Source of the DNA: Burkholderiaceae bacterium
GTDB lineage: Bacteria; Pseudomonadota; Gammaproteobacteria; Burkholderiales; Burkholderiaceae
Length of the DNA stretch: 25,353 nt
Direction of reading: 5' to 3'
Assembly (NCBI GenBank): GCA_947371415.1
Contig: CANBPJ010000008.1
Location: 1-25,353, forward strand
Part shown: positions 7,516 through 14,935 of the stretch, in pieces
Layout: each line of letters begins with the position of its first letter
Numbering within the stretch: the stretch's first letter is position 1
The notes under the pieces: model-generated
What the model was told of the DNA's origin: nothing
Databases searched by the model: none
The model's input: only the letters and a program-made list of their open reading frames with translations
Translations under genes and position numbers: made by a program

Positions 7516-8340
7516 ATGCTTGAGTTAAGAGAAACTGCCCTCGCAATACTGGCAAGTATCGATGTGCAATACAAGGTTAATCAGCTACTCAACTTGTTCA
7601 ATGAGTATCAGGCCGATCACGTTGCTATAAATCCTTCTTGCAACTTCGATAGTCGGGATCTCAGTCTTCCAGGCCGACCTACTAAGCCAGACTTGGTGGC
7701 GCCGAAGTTTGTTCCCAAAAGAAAAATGGATACAGTGGGGGGTAGAGCCATTCTTTGGCACTCCTTGGCCCATATTGAATTTAATGCCATGAATCTCGCT
7801 TTAGATGCCATTTGGCGTTTTCCAAATATGCCCATGGCCTATTACGAGGACTGGTTAAAGGTTGCTAAGGAAGAGTCATACCACTTCAGTTTGATCAATG
7901 CCCATTTACAGTCCTTTGGATATGCTTATGGTGATTTTCCGGCCCACAATAGCCTGTGGGAGATGGTTGAGAGGACCTCTGATTCAGTGATTGCTCGAAT
8001 GGCGCTAGTTCCTAGAACCATGGAAGCGAGAGGTCTTGATGCGGTTCCGGAAATTCGCGATCGATTCAGGCAAATCAAAGATGACCGCTCCGTAGAAATT
8101 CTAGAGATTATTCTGAATGATGAAATTGGTCACGTGCTGATTGGCAATCGTTGGTTTAATTTCTTATGTGCGAATGAGGGCTTATCCCCAATCGTCACCT
8201 ATCGAGAATTGGCTAAACAATATCGCGCACCCACTTTGAGGGGGCCGTTTAATTTTGAAGCCCGCGAGCAAGCTGGCTTTACTTCTGAGGAATTGAGTTT
8301 GCTGGAATCGCTCAGCGAGCAACGGACGCAAGCGGCATGA
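7516..8340 (+). CDS. DUF455 family ferritin-like protein, putative diiron enzyme
   Basis: The 274-residue product matches the DUF455 ferritin-like family. It shows a complete four-helix diiron ligand set by eye: Glu88 (in HIEFNAM), E120-x2-H123 (in EESYHF), Glu170 (in RTMEARG) and E203-x2-H206 (in NDEIGH). This pattern is shared by oxygen-activating diiron carboxylate proteins, but no activity is established for DUF455 and I do not assign one. It follows guaA by 36 bases. Its stop codon overlaps the start of the radical SAM gene by four bases (ATGA), so the two products are probably made in linked amounts and act on related substrates. The ATG at 7516 has no strong Shine-Dalgarno sequence. 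Confidence 0.85.
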   Translation: MLELRETALAILASIDVQYKVNQLLNLFNEYQADHVAINPSCNFDSRDLSLPGRPTKPDLVAPKFVPKRKMDTVGGRAILWHSLAHIEFNAMNLALDAIWRFPNMPMAYYEDWLKVAKEESYHFSLINAHLQSFGYAYGDFPAHNSLWEMVERTSDSVIARMALVPRTMEARGLDAVPEIRDRFRQIKDDRSVEILEIILNDEIGHVLIGNRWFNFLCANEGLSPIVTYRELAKQYRAPTLRGPFNFEAREQAGFTSEELSLLESLSEQRTQAA

Positions 8341-10232
8341 AGATTCTGAGTCTTATTCCCCCGATGACGCAGCTCAATACGCCGTATCCTTCGACGGCTT
8401 ACCTCACCGGATTTTTGCGCTCTCAAGGTGTTGACTCGGTTCAAGAAGATTTAGCCCTAGCCTTAGTGCTTGGATTCTTTACTCCGGAAGGCTTGGCAGA
8501 GATTAAAGAGGCGGCATTAAAGCTGTCTGAAGAAAATCGTAGTGCGAGCGTTAACTTCTTCCTGGATTATTTTTCGGATTACCAAAGCACTATCGCATTA
8601 GCGATTGCATTTTTGCAGGGGCGCGATAGCACTTTGGCCCATCGCATTAACAGTCGCGCCTTATTGCCAGAAGGCCCCCGTTTTGCATCTCTAGATGCTT
8701 ACGATGAGGAAGAGGGCGGGGATTCGTTAGCATGGGCTTTTGGCGCACTGGGTTCTCAGGATCGGGCGCGCCATCTGGCCACTCTTTATCTCAACGACTT
8801 ATCGGATGTGCTGCGCGATGCTGTGGATGAGCGCTTTGAGTTCGTCCGCTATGCAGAGTCATTAGCGGGTAGCCAGCCCACCTTTACCCCGTTGGCAGAT
8901 GCCTTAGATGCAAGCCCCACATTGATGGATTTGCATCTACAAGCGCTGACAAAGTCCTCCATAGAAAAGCATCAGCCGACTTTGGTGTTGTTGTCGGTGC
9001 CATTTCCTGGGGCCATGTATGCCGCCTTGAGAATTGCGCAAACTATCAAAACATCTTATCCACAAATCAAGATTGGTTTGGGTGGTGGGTATGTCAATAC
9101 TGAATTGCGAGAGCTTACAGATCCCCGCATATTTGATTTTGTGGACTACATCACCCTAGATTCTGGGGAGCGACCCTTGCTTGCTCTTATTGAGCATTTA
9201 AATGGCAAGCGCTCAGCGGAAAGATTGGTGCGCACCTTTATCCGTAACGCCAATAACGAAGTTCGCTACCTGCATTGGCAAGAGCCTGATGTTCCGTTTG
9301 AAGGTGTGGGAACTGCTACGTGGGATGGTCTGCCGCTGAATTCTTATTTGTCTTTGCTTGATATGCTCAATCCCATGCATCGTCTCTGGAGCGATGGACG
9401 TTGGAATAAGTTGACTGTCGCTCATGGCTGTTATTGGAAAAAATGCAGCTTTTGTGACGTTAGTCTTGATTATATTTCTCGCTATGAGACTGCTTCAGCT
9501 AGCCTTTTAGTTGATCGCATCGAAACCATTGTTGCGGAAACTGGTCAGACCGGCTTTCATTTTGTAGATGAGGCTGCACCACCCAAGATCTTGAAAGCCC
9601 TTGCTGAGGAGTTAATACGTCGCAAGGTAGTTATTTCTTGGTGGGGCAATATTCGCTTTGAAAAGACCTTTACCCCTGAGTTATCTGAGTTATTGGCGCA
9701 AAGTGGATGTATAGCTATGTCGGGTGGCTTGGAGGTGGCTTCTGACAGACTGCTCGATCTCATGAAAAAAGGGGTTTCCGTAGAGCAAGTCGCTCAAGTC
9801 ACTAAGGGCTTCTCTGATGCTGGGATTTTGGTGCACGCCTACCTTATGTATGGATTCCCTACGCAAACTACCCAAGAGACTGTGGATGCCTTGGAGTACG
9901 TTCGCCAGCTTTTTGAAAATGGTTGTATCCAGAGTGGTTTCTTCCATCGCTTTACTTGCACAGTGCATTCCCCGGTAGGTCTTGACCCGGCAGCCTATGG
10001 CATTGAACTCGTACCATTACCTCCTATTAGTTTTGCTAAGAATGATGTCGGCTTTATCGACCCTACAGGAGTGGATCACGATCATCTTGGTGTTGGTCTC
10101 AAAAAAGCGATTTATAACTTTATGCATGGTGTAGGTTTTGAGGAGGATGCCCATCAATGGTTTGATATGCCTGGCATTCCAAAAACCTCAGTGGGGCGCA
10201 ACAAAATAGCCAAAGCATTGAGCCGCGTATAA
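8337..10232 (+). CDS. B12-binding-domain-type radical SAM protein of unknown function
   Basis: The 631-residue product has an N-terminal region of about 200 residues without recognised motifs. A Rossmann-like segment typical of B12-binding radical SAM proteins follows (about 210-290; LVLLSVPFPGAMYA, IKIGLGGGYVN, DYITLDSGERPLLALI), then a radical SAM barrel. The cluster motif reads CYWKKCSFC (Cys365, Cys370, Cys373), spacing CX4CX2C rather than the usual CX3CX2C. Later conserved-looking elements are SGGLEVASDRLLDLMKKG and YLMYGFPTQT. The cobalamin-ligand motif DxHxxG is absent, so B12 may not be bound base-off through histidine. Its start overlaps the DUF455 stop by four bases. The substrate is unknown. 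Candidates include lipid, cofactor or RNA modification, none supported directly. Confidence 0.85.
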   Translation: MKILSLIPPMTQLNTPYPSTAYLTGFLRSQGVDSVQEDLALALVLGFFTPEGLAEIKEAALKLSEENRSASVNFFLDYFSDYQSTIALAIAFLQGRDSTLAHRINSRALLPEGPRFASLDAYDEEEGGDSLAWAFGALGSQDRARHLATLYLNDLSDVLRDAVDERFEFVRYAESLAGSQPTFTPLADALDASPTLMDLHLQALTKSSIEKHQPTLVLLSVPFPGAMYAALRIAQTIKTSYPQIKIGLGGGYVNTELRELTDPRIFDFVDYITLDSGERPLLALIEHLNGKRSAERLVRTFIRNANNEVRYLHWQEPDVPFEGVGTATWDGLPLNSYLSLLDMLNPMHRLWSDGRWNKLTVAHGCYWKKCSFCDVSLDYISRYETASASLLVDRIETIVAETGQTGFHFVDEAAPPKILKALAEELIRRKVVISWWGNIRFEKTFTPELSELLAQSGCIAMSGGLEVASDRLLDLMKKGVSVEQVAQVTKGFSDAGILVHAYLMYGFPTQTTQETVDALEYVRQLFENGCIQSGFFHRFTCTVHSPVGLDPAAYGIELVPLPPISFAKNDVGFIDPTGVDHDHLGVGLKKAIYNFMHGVGFEEDAHQWFDMPGIPKTSVGRNKIAKALSRV

Positions 10233-10277
10233 ACTTGATTCACCAACGCGTTTTATTCAATCACCCTGGATAGAAAT

Positions 10278-10976
10278 ATGAATTTATCTCGTCGTACTTT
10301 CATCGCATCGGCCGCCTTAGCCCCTGTTGCCTGCGGTAGCCTTTCTTATGAGCGCGGTATACCGGTAGCTCAACCAAAGCCGCTGCCTGTAGTGCGCCCC
10401 CCTCAAGTGGGGCAAGAGTGGACCTATATCAAGAAAAATATCTTCGATGGAAAAACGCTCGATGTAATCAATGAGCGTGTTGCCAGCATCGGCTCTACTA
10501 TTGTGATTGAGCGCATGACAACTGATGGCGCTAGATTGCCTAGTGAGATTCAGACTGCTTGGGGCATGGTCTCTACAGATACTCAGTGGTCACGTTTATT
10601 GAATTTCAATCCATCATTACCACTCTGGCCGGAGCAGCTATCCACCACTTGGGCAAAGCAGTTCAATACCAAGTACAGCATTGCTGGCTATCCTGAGTCA
10701 CGATTGAATTGGCAGGAATATATGAGTGTGCAAGGCTGGGAAAAAATGAGCGTTCCAGCGGGTGAGTTTATTGCTCTCCGCTTTCAGACCTTAATTAACT
10801 ATGAAAGTGATGATCCGAGTAAGGTGGATTGCATCCGTAAAGAAACAGTTTGGTTTGCTCCACAGATTGGTCGCTGGGTTGCGCGTGAAGCATCTGGCTC
10901 CTATCAAATTCAAGGGCAGACTGGACTGGCGATTTTAGAGGGCAGCTATCAATGGCAACTCAGCTCTTACAAATAA
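10278..10976 (+). CDS. Exported hypothetical protein with twin-arginine-like signal, first of a tandem pair
   Basis: The 232-residue product begins MNLSRRTFIASAALAPVACG: a twin arginine, a short hydrophobic stretch and a cysteine at position 19. This suggests Tat export and perhaps lipidation, though proline at -3 makes the lipobox imperfect. The mature part has PPQVGQEWTY, NERVASIG, PLWPEQLS, VPAGEF and VWFAPQIGRWV. All recur in the next gene, so the two arose by tandem duplication. I do not recognise a named domain. It lies 45 bases after the radical SAM gene on the same strand, so the two may be co-expressed. The ATG is preceded by CTGGATAG, a weak ribosome-binding sequence. Confidence 0.75.
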   Translation: MNLSRRTFIASAALAPVACGSLSYERGIPVAQPKPLPVVRPPQVGQEWTYIKKNIFDGKTLDVINERVASIGSTIVIERMTTDGARLPSEIQTAWGMVSTDTQWSRLLNFNPSLPLWPEQLSTTWAKQFNTKYSIAGYPESRLNWQEYMSVQGWEKMSVPAGEFIALRFQTLINYESDDPSKVDCIRKETVWFAPQIGRWVAREASGSYQIQGQTGLAILEGSYQWQLSSYK

Positions 10977-11680
10977 ACCTAGTACGCAGAGTTTTTATGC
11001 TGTTGTCGCCAGCATTGTTGGCGGCCTGCATTGCTGCGCAACCTTATCCGCTATCAACCCCTTTGTCTCAGCCGGTAATTGCACCCCAAGTGAGGGCGCC
11101 ACAAGTAGGTCAGCAGTGGGTCTATAACGTTCGCAATGTTTTTAACCAAGAGTTGCTGGATATTGTGACCGAGAGGGTCGTTTCAGTTGGACCACAGATT
11201 CGCATTCAGCGCAGCGGGCTAAAAGCGGGGCCACTCCCCGATGAAATTCAGGAGCCTTGGGGTTATGTCCTTCAGGATCCACACTGGAATCCTCCGCAAA
11301 AGTTTTTGCAGCCAATCCCTTTGTGGCCCGAGCAACTGCTTCCTGGTTGGTCTGGTTTTTATCGTAACCGCTATCAGGTAGTGGGATACCCCGACAATGA
11401 TTACTACTGGGGATTAAGTATGTCGGCAGTAGCTTGGGAGGGTGTCAGCGTCCCAGCCGGGCAATTCCCAGTTTTGAAGTACCAAAACGAGGCCCCTTAC
11501 TTCACGAGCAACGATTTTTCGAGAGTGGCTAACTATCGTCAAGAAGATGTCTGGTTTTCCCCAGAAATTGGCCGCTGGGTCATCAGAAGGAGCTCTGGAA
11601 GGTACTTGTGGGGCGGCATGTCTTGGGCGGGAGCTCTCTGGGAGGATTACCTCGAGTGGGAGCTTGTGTCCTGGAAGTAA
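10952..11680 (+). CDS. Putative lipoprotein, paralog of the preceding exported protein
   Basis: The 242-residue product aligns along its mature length with the preceding protein, roughly two-fifths identical by eye. Shared blocks include APQVGQQWVY, TERVVSVG, PLWPEQLL, GYPD, VSVPAGQF and DVWFSPEIGRWV. The start at 10952 overlaps the upstream gene by 25 bases and keeps a twin arginine (LVRRVFMLLSPALLAAC) as in the first copy. A downstream ATG at 10997 would give MLLSPALLAAC, a shorter signal without the arginines. The lipobox LAAC is good in either case, so an envelope lipoprotein is likely. A GAGGG sequence upstream supports 10952. Function unknown. Confidence 0.75.
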   Translation: MATQLLQINLVRRVFMLLSPALLAACIAAQPYPLSTPLSQPVIAPQVRAPQVGQQWVYNVRNVFNQELLDIVTERVVSVGPQIRIQRSGLKAGPLPDEIQEPWGYVLQDPHWNPPQKFLQPIPLWPEQLLPGWSGFYRNRYQVVGYPDNDYYWGLSMSAVAWEGVSVPAGQFPVLKYQNEAPYFTSNDFSRVANYRQEDVWFSPEIGRWVIRRSSGRYLWGGMSWAGALWEDYLEWELVSWK

Positions 11681-11708
11681 GCAAAGCGCTTAAAATACAT
11701 ACTTACCT

Positions 11709-12362
11709 ATGTATACCGTAAAAGAACTCTTTCCAACCCTCCAGGGTGAGGGCGCCCACGCTGGTCGTGCGGCCGTATTTTGTCGTTTTGCTGGCTGCAA
11801 TCTCTGGAGCGGTCGAGAAGAAGATCGCGCTTCAGCAGTTTGCCAATTTTGTGATACTGACTTTGTTGGCAGTGATGGTGCTGGGGGCGGCAAGTTCGAA
11901 ACCGCCGCTTTGCTTGCTGACACCATTGAAGATGTCTGGAATAGCACCTCAGCTGGGCCTCAGCAACGTTATGTTGTATTTACTGGCGGCGAGCCACTAC
12001 TGCAACTCGACACCGACTTGATTGATGCTTTGCATGCGAAAGGCTTTGTTGTTGCAATTGAGACGAATGGCACGATCAAAGTGCCCAAAGGAGTTGATTG
12101 GATCTGTGTTAGCCCTAAAGCAGGCTCGGATCTGATTGTGTTACAAGCCGATGAGATTAAGCTGGTGATTCCGCAGCTGGGTCATGGTTCGATTGAGACC
12201 TTGTTGGCCCGATTTGAGAAGATGGATTATCGAAATCGATTTTTGCAGGCGATGGATGGCCCCAATCTTCAAGAGAATATGGCGTTGGCTGTGCGCCTAT
12301 GTCAAAAAAGACCGTTATGGCGTTTGAGTGTTCAGACCCATAAAATAATCGGTATTCGATAA
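11709..12362 (+). CDS. queE: 7-carboxy-7-deazaguanine synthase QueE
   Basis: QueE is a radical SAM enzyme that contracts 6-carboxytetrahydropterin to 7-carboxy-7-deazaguanine in queuosine synthesis. The 217-residue product opens MYTVKELFPTLQGEG, the family start. The cluster motif has Cys30, Cys45 and Cys48 (C-X14-C-X2-C), the expanded spacing seen in one QueE subfamily. Substrate/SAM-region motifs VVFTGGEPLLQ and AIETNGT are present. It sits directly before queD, whose product makes its substrate. A TAAAAT at 11691-11696 could be a -10 element, but no matching -35 is visible. Confidence 0.95.
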   Translation: MYTVKELFPTLQGEGAHAGRAAVFCRFAGCNLWSGREEDRASAVCQFCDTDFVGSDGAGGGKFETAALLADTIEDVWNSTSAGPQQRYVVFTGGEPLLQLDTDLIDALHAKGFVVAIETNGTIKVPKGVDWICVSPKAGSDLIVLQADEIKLVIPQLGHGSIETLLARFEKMDYRNRFLQAMDGPNLQENMALAVRLCQKRPLWRLSVQTHKIIGIR

Positions 12363-12401
12363 CAGTCTTACCAAGTAATTTTAAGTAATCAGAAAAGTAA
12401 A

Positions 12402-12866
12402 ATGACCACCAAGCAAGAAGCCATTTCCATTACCCGCAGACTTGAGTTTGATTCAGGGCATCGTATCCCGAATCATGGTGGACAGTGTCGGCATTTGCAT
12501 GGTCATCGTTATGCAATTGAAGTTACCTTGACTGGCGTGATTGCTGACCATCCTGGCAAAGCCGACGATGGCATGGTCTTGGATTTTGGCGACATCAAAC
12601 GCCTCACTAATCAGCATGTGGTTGAGCCTTGGGATCATGCATTCTTGGTGGCCAAGGAAGATGCAGGATTGGTAGAGTATCTCAATTCCATCCCCAATCA
12701 CAAGACAGTAGTGATGGAGCATGTTCCTACTGTTGAGAACTTAGCTAGCGCCGCCTTTAACTTGCTGCAACCCGTATTTGAAAAAGCCTTTGAGGGGCGA
12801 CTCAAGCTGGCATCCATTCGTCTTTATGAAACTCCCAATTGCTGGGCAGATATTTCTCATTCATAA
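12402..12866 (+). CDS. queD: 6-carboxy-5,6,7,8-tetrahydropterin synthase QueD
   Basis: QueD converts 7,8-dihydroneopterin triphosphate to 6-carboxytetrahydropterin, the step before QueE. The 154-residue product shows zinc ligands His20 (in DSGHRI) and His33/His35 (in HLHGH) with catalytic Cys29 (in GGQC). Further features are GMVLDFGDIK, LDHAFL-like WDHAFLV, and PTVENLA followed by RLYETPNCWAD, including the conserved glutamate of the pterin pocket. The gene lies 39 bases after queE and 8 bases before tadA, consistent with one transcript. Confidence 0.96.
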   Translation: MTTKQEAISITRRLEFDSGHRIPNHGGQCRHLHGHRYAIEVTLTGVIADHPGKADDGMVLDFGDIKRLTNQHVVEPWDHAFLVAKEDAGLVEYLNSIPNHKTVVMEHVPTVENLASAAFNLLQPVFEKAFEGRLKLASIRLYETPNCWADISHS

Positions 12867-12874
12867 GAAACAAT

Positions 12875-13330
12875 ATGCAAGCTGAGCTTGATCGCCAATT
12901 TATGCAGCAGGCCTTGGAACAAGCTAAGCTCGCTGCGATTGCTGGCGAAGTTCCTGTGGGGGCTGTTTTAGTTCGTGATGGACAGATCATTTCTAAAGGC
13001 TTTAATAAACCCATTACCAATAGCGATCCCAGTGCGCACGCCGAGATGATGGCAATTAGAGCGGCTGCGCAAGACGAATCTAATTATCGGCTCCCTGGCA
13101 CTACTCTTTATGTCACTCTAGAGCCCTGCACCATGTGTGCAGGAGCAATGTTGCATGCGAGAGTAGAGCGCGTTGTATTTGGTGCTGCTGACCCTAAAAC
13201 GGGTGCCGCAGGAAGCGTGCTGAACGTATTCTCAGAAAAGCAGATTAACCATCAAACCCAGGTGGATGGTGGCATCATGGGCGATGAATGCGGCCAGGTG
13301 CTACGTGATTTTTTTAGGGAGCGGCGTTGA
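12875..13330 (+). CDS. tadA: tRNA adenosine(34) deaminase TadA
   Basis: TadA deaminates A34 to inosine in the anticodon of tRNA-Arg(ACG). The 151-residue product has the zinc and catalytic motif HAE (His55, Glu57) and PCTMC (Cys85, Cys88), and the typical GEVPVGAVLV near the N terminus. I chose ATG 12875 (MQAELDRQFMQQAL) over an in-frame ATG at 12839. The latter would lie inside queD and add a 12-residue extension without family resemblance. The stop overlaps the TTG start of ldcA by four bases (TTGA), implying coupled translation. Confidence 0.95.
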   Translation: MQAELDRQFMQQALEQAKLAAIAGEVPVGAVLVRDGQIISKGFNKPITNSDPSAHAEMMAIRAAAQDESNYRLPGTTLYVTLEPCTMCAGAMLHARVERVVFGAADPKTGAAGSVLNVFSEKQINHQTQVDGGIMGDECGQVLRDFFRERR

Positions 13331-14271
13331 AGAAAATTCATTTGATTGCTCCTTCGGGGGCTAGCTTAGATACTCGCAGTCCATTGGCTGGTATTGAGTG
13401 GCTCAAACAACGGGGCCTTGAAGTTCTAAACACCGATTGCGTAAGGCGGGTTGAGCAACGATTTGCTGGAACTGATATTGAACGCTTGGCTGAAATCAAT
13501 CAACTTGCTAATTTACCTCCTGAGATTGCAGTAGTGGCAATGCGAGGCGGCTATGGCTTGCATCGTCTGCTGCCTGGAATTGAGTGGGATGCTATTGCTA
13601 AAGCGATTAAGAATGGCCTGCAAATTTGTGGCCATAGTGATTTCACAGTCTTTCAGTTGGGTCTATTGGCAAAGACTGGCGCTATTACCTTGGCTGGACC
13701 CATGCTCAATTTTGACTTTGCTTGCCAAGGCGAGCAGGGGGAGGACATTGCTCCTAATGCATTTATGTGGGATCACTTTCAAACGGCAGTGAACGAACGA
13801 AAAGTGGATTACGGCGTCAAAACACCACAGTCATATTTAAGAAAGCCTGCCACAGGCCAAGCCTCAGGGATGCTGTGGGGTGGAAACTTAACAGTTCTGG
13901 CGGGTTTAGTTGGCACCTCTTACCTGCCTAACAATCAACAAACCCAAGGCGGTATTTTGTTTTTAGAGGATGTGAATGAACATCCTTACCGCATCGAGCG
14001 CATGTTGATGCAATTGTTGGATGCAGGCATATTAAATAATCAAAGCGCTATTGTCTTGGGTGGATTTTCGGCATATCGTCTTTACGATAATGATCGTGGT
14101 TATACCTTGGAAAATGCTATCGAAGCTATTAGCAAGCGCCTTCCCGACAATATTCCGGTATTAACGGGCCTACCATTTGGGCATCAAGCTGAGAAACTTA
14201 CTTTGCCGGTGGGTGCGAAAGCGCACATTCAATATGATGAAGCAGGCTTTACGATCAACTCTCAGTGGTAA
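13327..14271 (+). CDS. ldcA: Muramoyltetrapeptide (LD-)carboxypeptidase
   Basis: LdcA removes the terminal D-alanine from recycled murein tetrapeptides in the cytoplasm. The 314-residue S66-family product starts KKIHLIAPSGASLD. The predicted nucleophile is Ser104 (in CGHSDFT), with Glu214 (in LFLEDVNE) and His286 (in PFGHQAEK) completing a Ser-Glu-His triad. GGYGLHRLLP is also a family signature. Translation begins with TTG at 13327, which overlaps the tadA stop in the four bases TTGA. No in-frame ATG gives a better N terminus, because the beta strand KIHLIAPSG must be included. Confidence 0.93.
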   Translation: MKKIHLIAPSGASLDTRSPLAGIEWLKQRGLEVLNTDCVRRVEQRFAGTDIERLAEINQLANLPPEIAVVAMRGGYGLHRLLPGIEWDAIAKAIKNGLQICGHSDFTVFQLGLLAKTGAITLAGPMLNFDFACQGEQGEDIAPNAFMWDHFQTAVNERKVDYGVKTPQSYLRKPATGQASGMLWGGNLTVLAGLVGTSYLPNNQQTQGGILFLEDVNEHPYRIERMLMQLLDAGILNNQSAIVLGGFSAYRLYDNDRGYTLENAIEAISKRLPDNIPVLTGLPFGHQAEKLTLPVGAKAHIQYDEAGFTINSQW

Positions 14272-14296
14272 CGCGTTGATTATTCAGGGCGCCCCC

Positions 14297-14935
14297 TTGC
14301 GAATTTTCTTATTTCTAACCAGCATATTGATTGCGAGCGTTGCAATGGCAACTGAAGAGCCTAGGTACGTCCTTCTTGAAAAATCGGAACCATTTGAGTT
14401 GCGTTCTTATGCACCGCGTATCGTGGCAGAAGTAAAGGTAGATGGGGATTTAGATGCAGCCTCCAAGCAGGGCTTTCGTGTGATTGCTGCTTATATCTTT
14501 GGAAAAAATCAGGTCAACGAAAAAATTGCCATGACCGCTCCCGTTGGAATCGAATCGGGCGATCAAAGTAAGGGCGCAAAGATTGCGATGACGGCTCCAG
14601 TCATGATTGAGGGCAACAAGTCACCCGATAAGAATACAAATCATCAATGGACGCTATCGTTTGTAATGCCAGCTGAGTACACTCTAGATACCCTGCCCAA
14701 ACCATTAGATTCTCAAGTGAAGATCAGGGAAGTGCCTTCAGAAAAGCGGGCAGTAATTACTTTTTCTGGTTTTTACAATGAAAATAAAGTACAAGAAAAA
14801 ACTGAGGCACTTCGAGATTGGATGAGATCCAAGAATTTGAAGGCAATTGGTGAACCTCAGTTTGCGCGCTACAACCCGCCCTGGACCTTGCCCTTTATGC
14901 GGCGCAACGAGGTAATGATCCAGGTCTTGGACTAA
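14297..14935 (+). CDS. SOUL-family haem-binding protein, exported
   Basis: The 212-residue product is a SOUL/HBP domain protein with the paired motif KIAMTAPV at about residues 76-83 and 95-102, and the ending ARYNPPWTLPFMRRNEVMI that is usual for proteobacterial members. The family binds haem or tetrapyrroles; the physiological role is uncertain. I chose a TTG start at 14297. It gives MRIFLFLTSILIASVAMA, a signal peptide with an AMA cleavage site, and CAGGG stands seven bases upstream. The frame is open back to an ATG at 14177 inside ldcA, but that would bury the signal. The stop overlaps the convergent rlmJ stop (shared CTAA, 14932-14935). Confidence 0.85.
   Translation: MRIFLFLTSILIASVAMATEEPRYVLLEKSEPFELRSYAPRIVAEVKVDGDLDAASKQGFRVIAAYIFGKNQVNEKIAMTAPVGIESGDQSKGAKIAMTAPVMIEGNKSPDKNTNHQWTLSFVMPAEYTLDTLPKPLDSQVKIREVPSEKRAVITFSGFYNENKVQEKTEALRDWMRSKNLKAIGEPQFARYNPPWTLPFMRRNEVMIQVLD

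Noticed and set aside
12839..12874. Longer tadA start at 12839
   Set aside because: It would sit inside queD and add residues not seen in TadA; ATG 12875 matches the family N terminus.
14177..14296. ATG 14177 as start of the SOUL gene
   Set aside because: It lies within ldcA and places 40 residues in front of a clear signal peptide.
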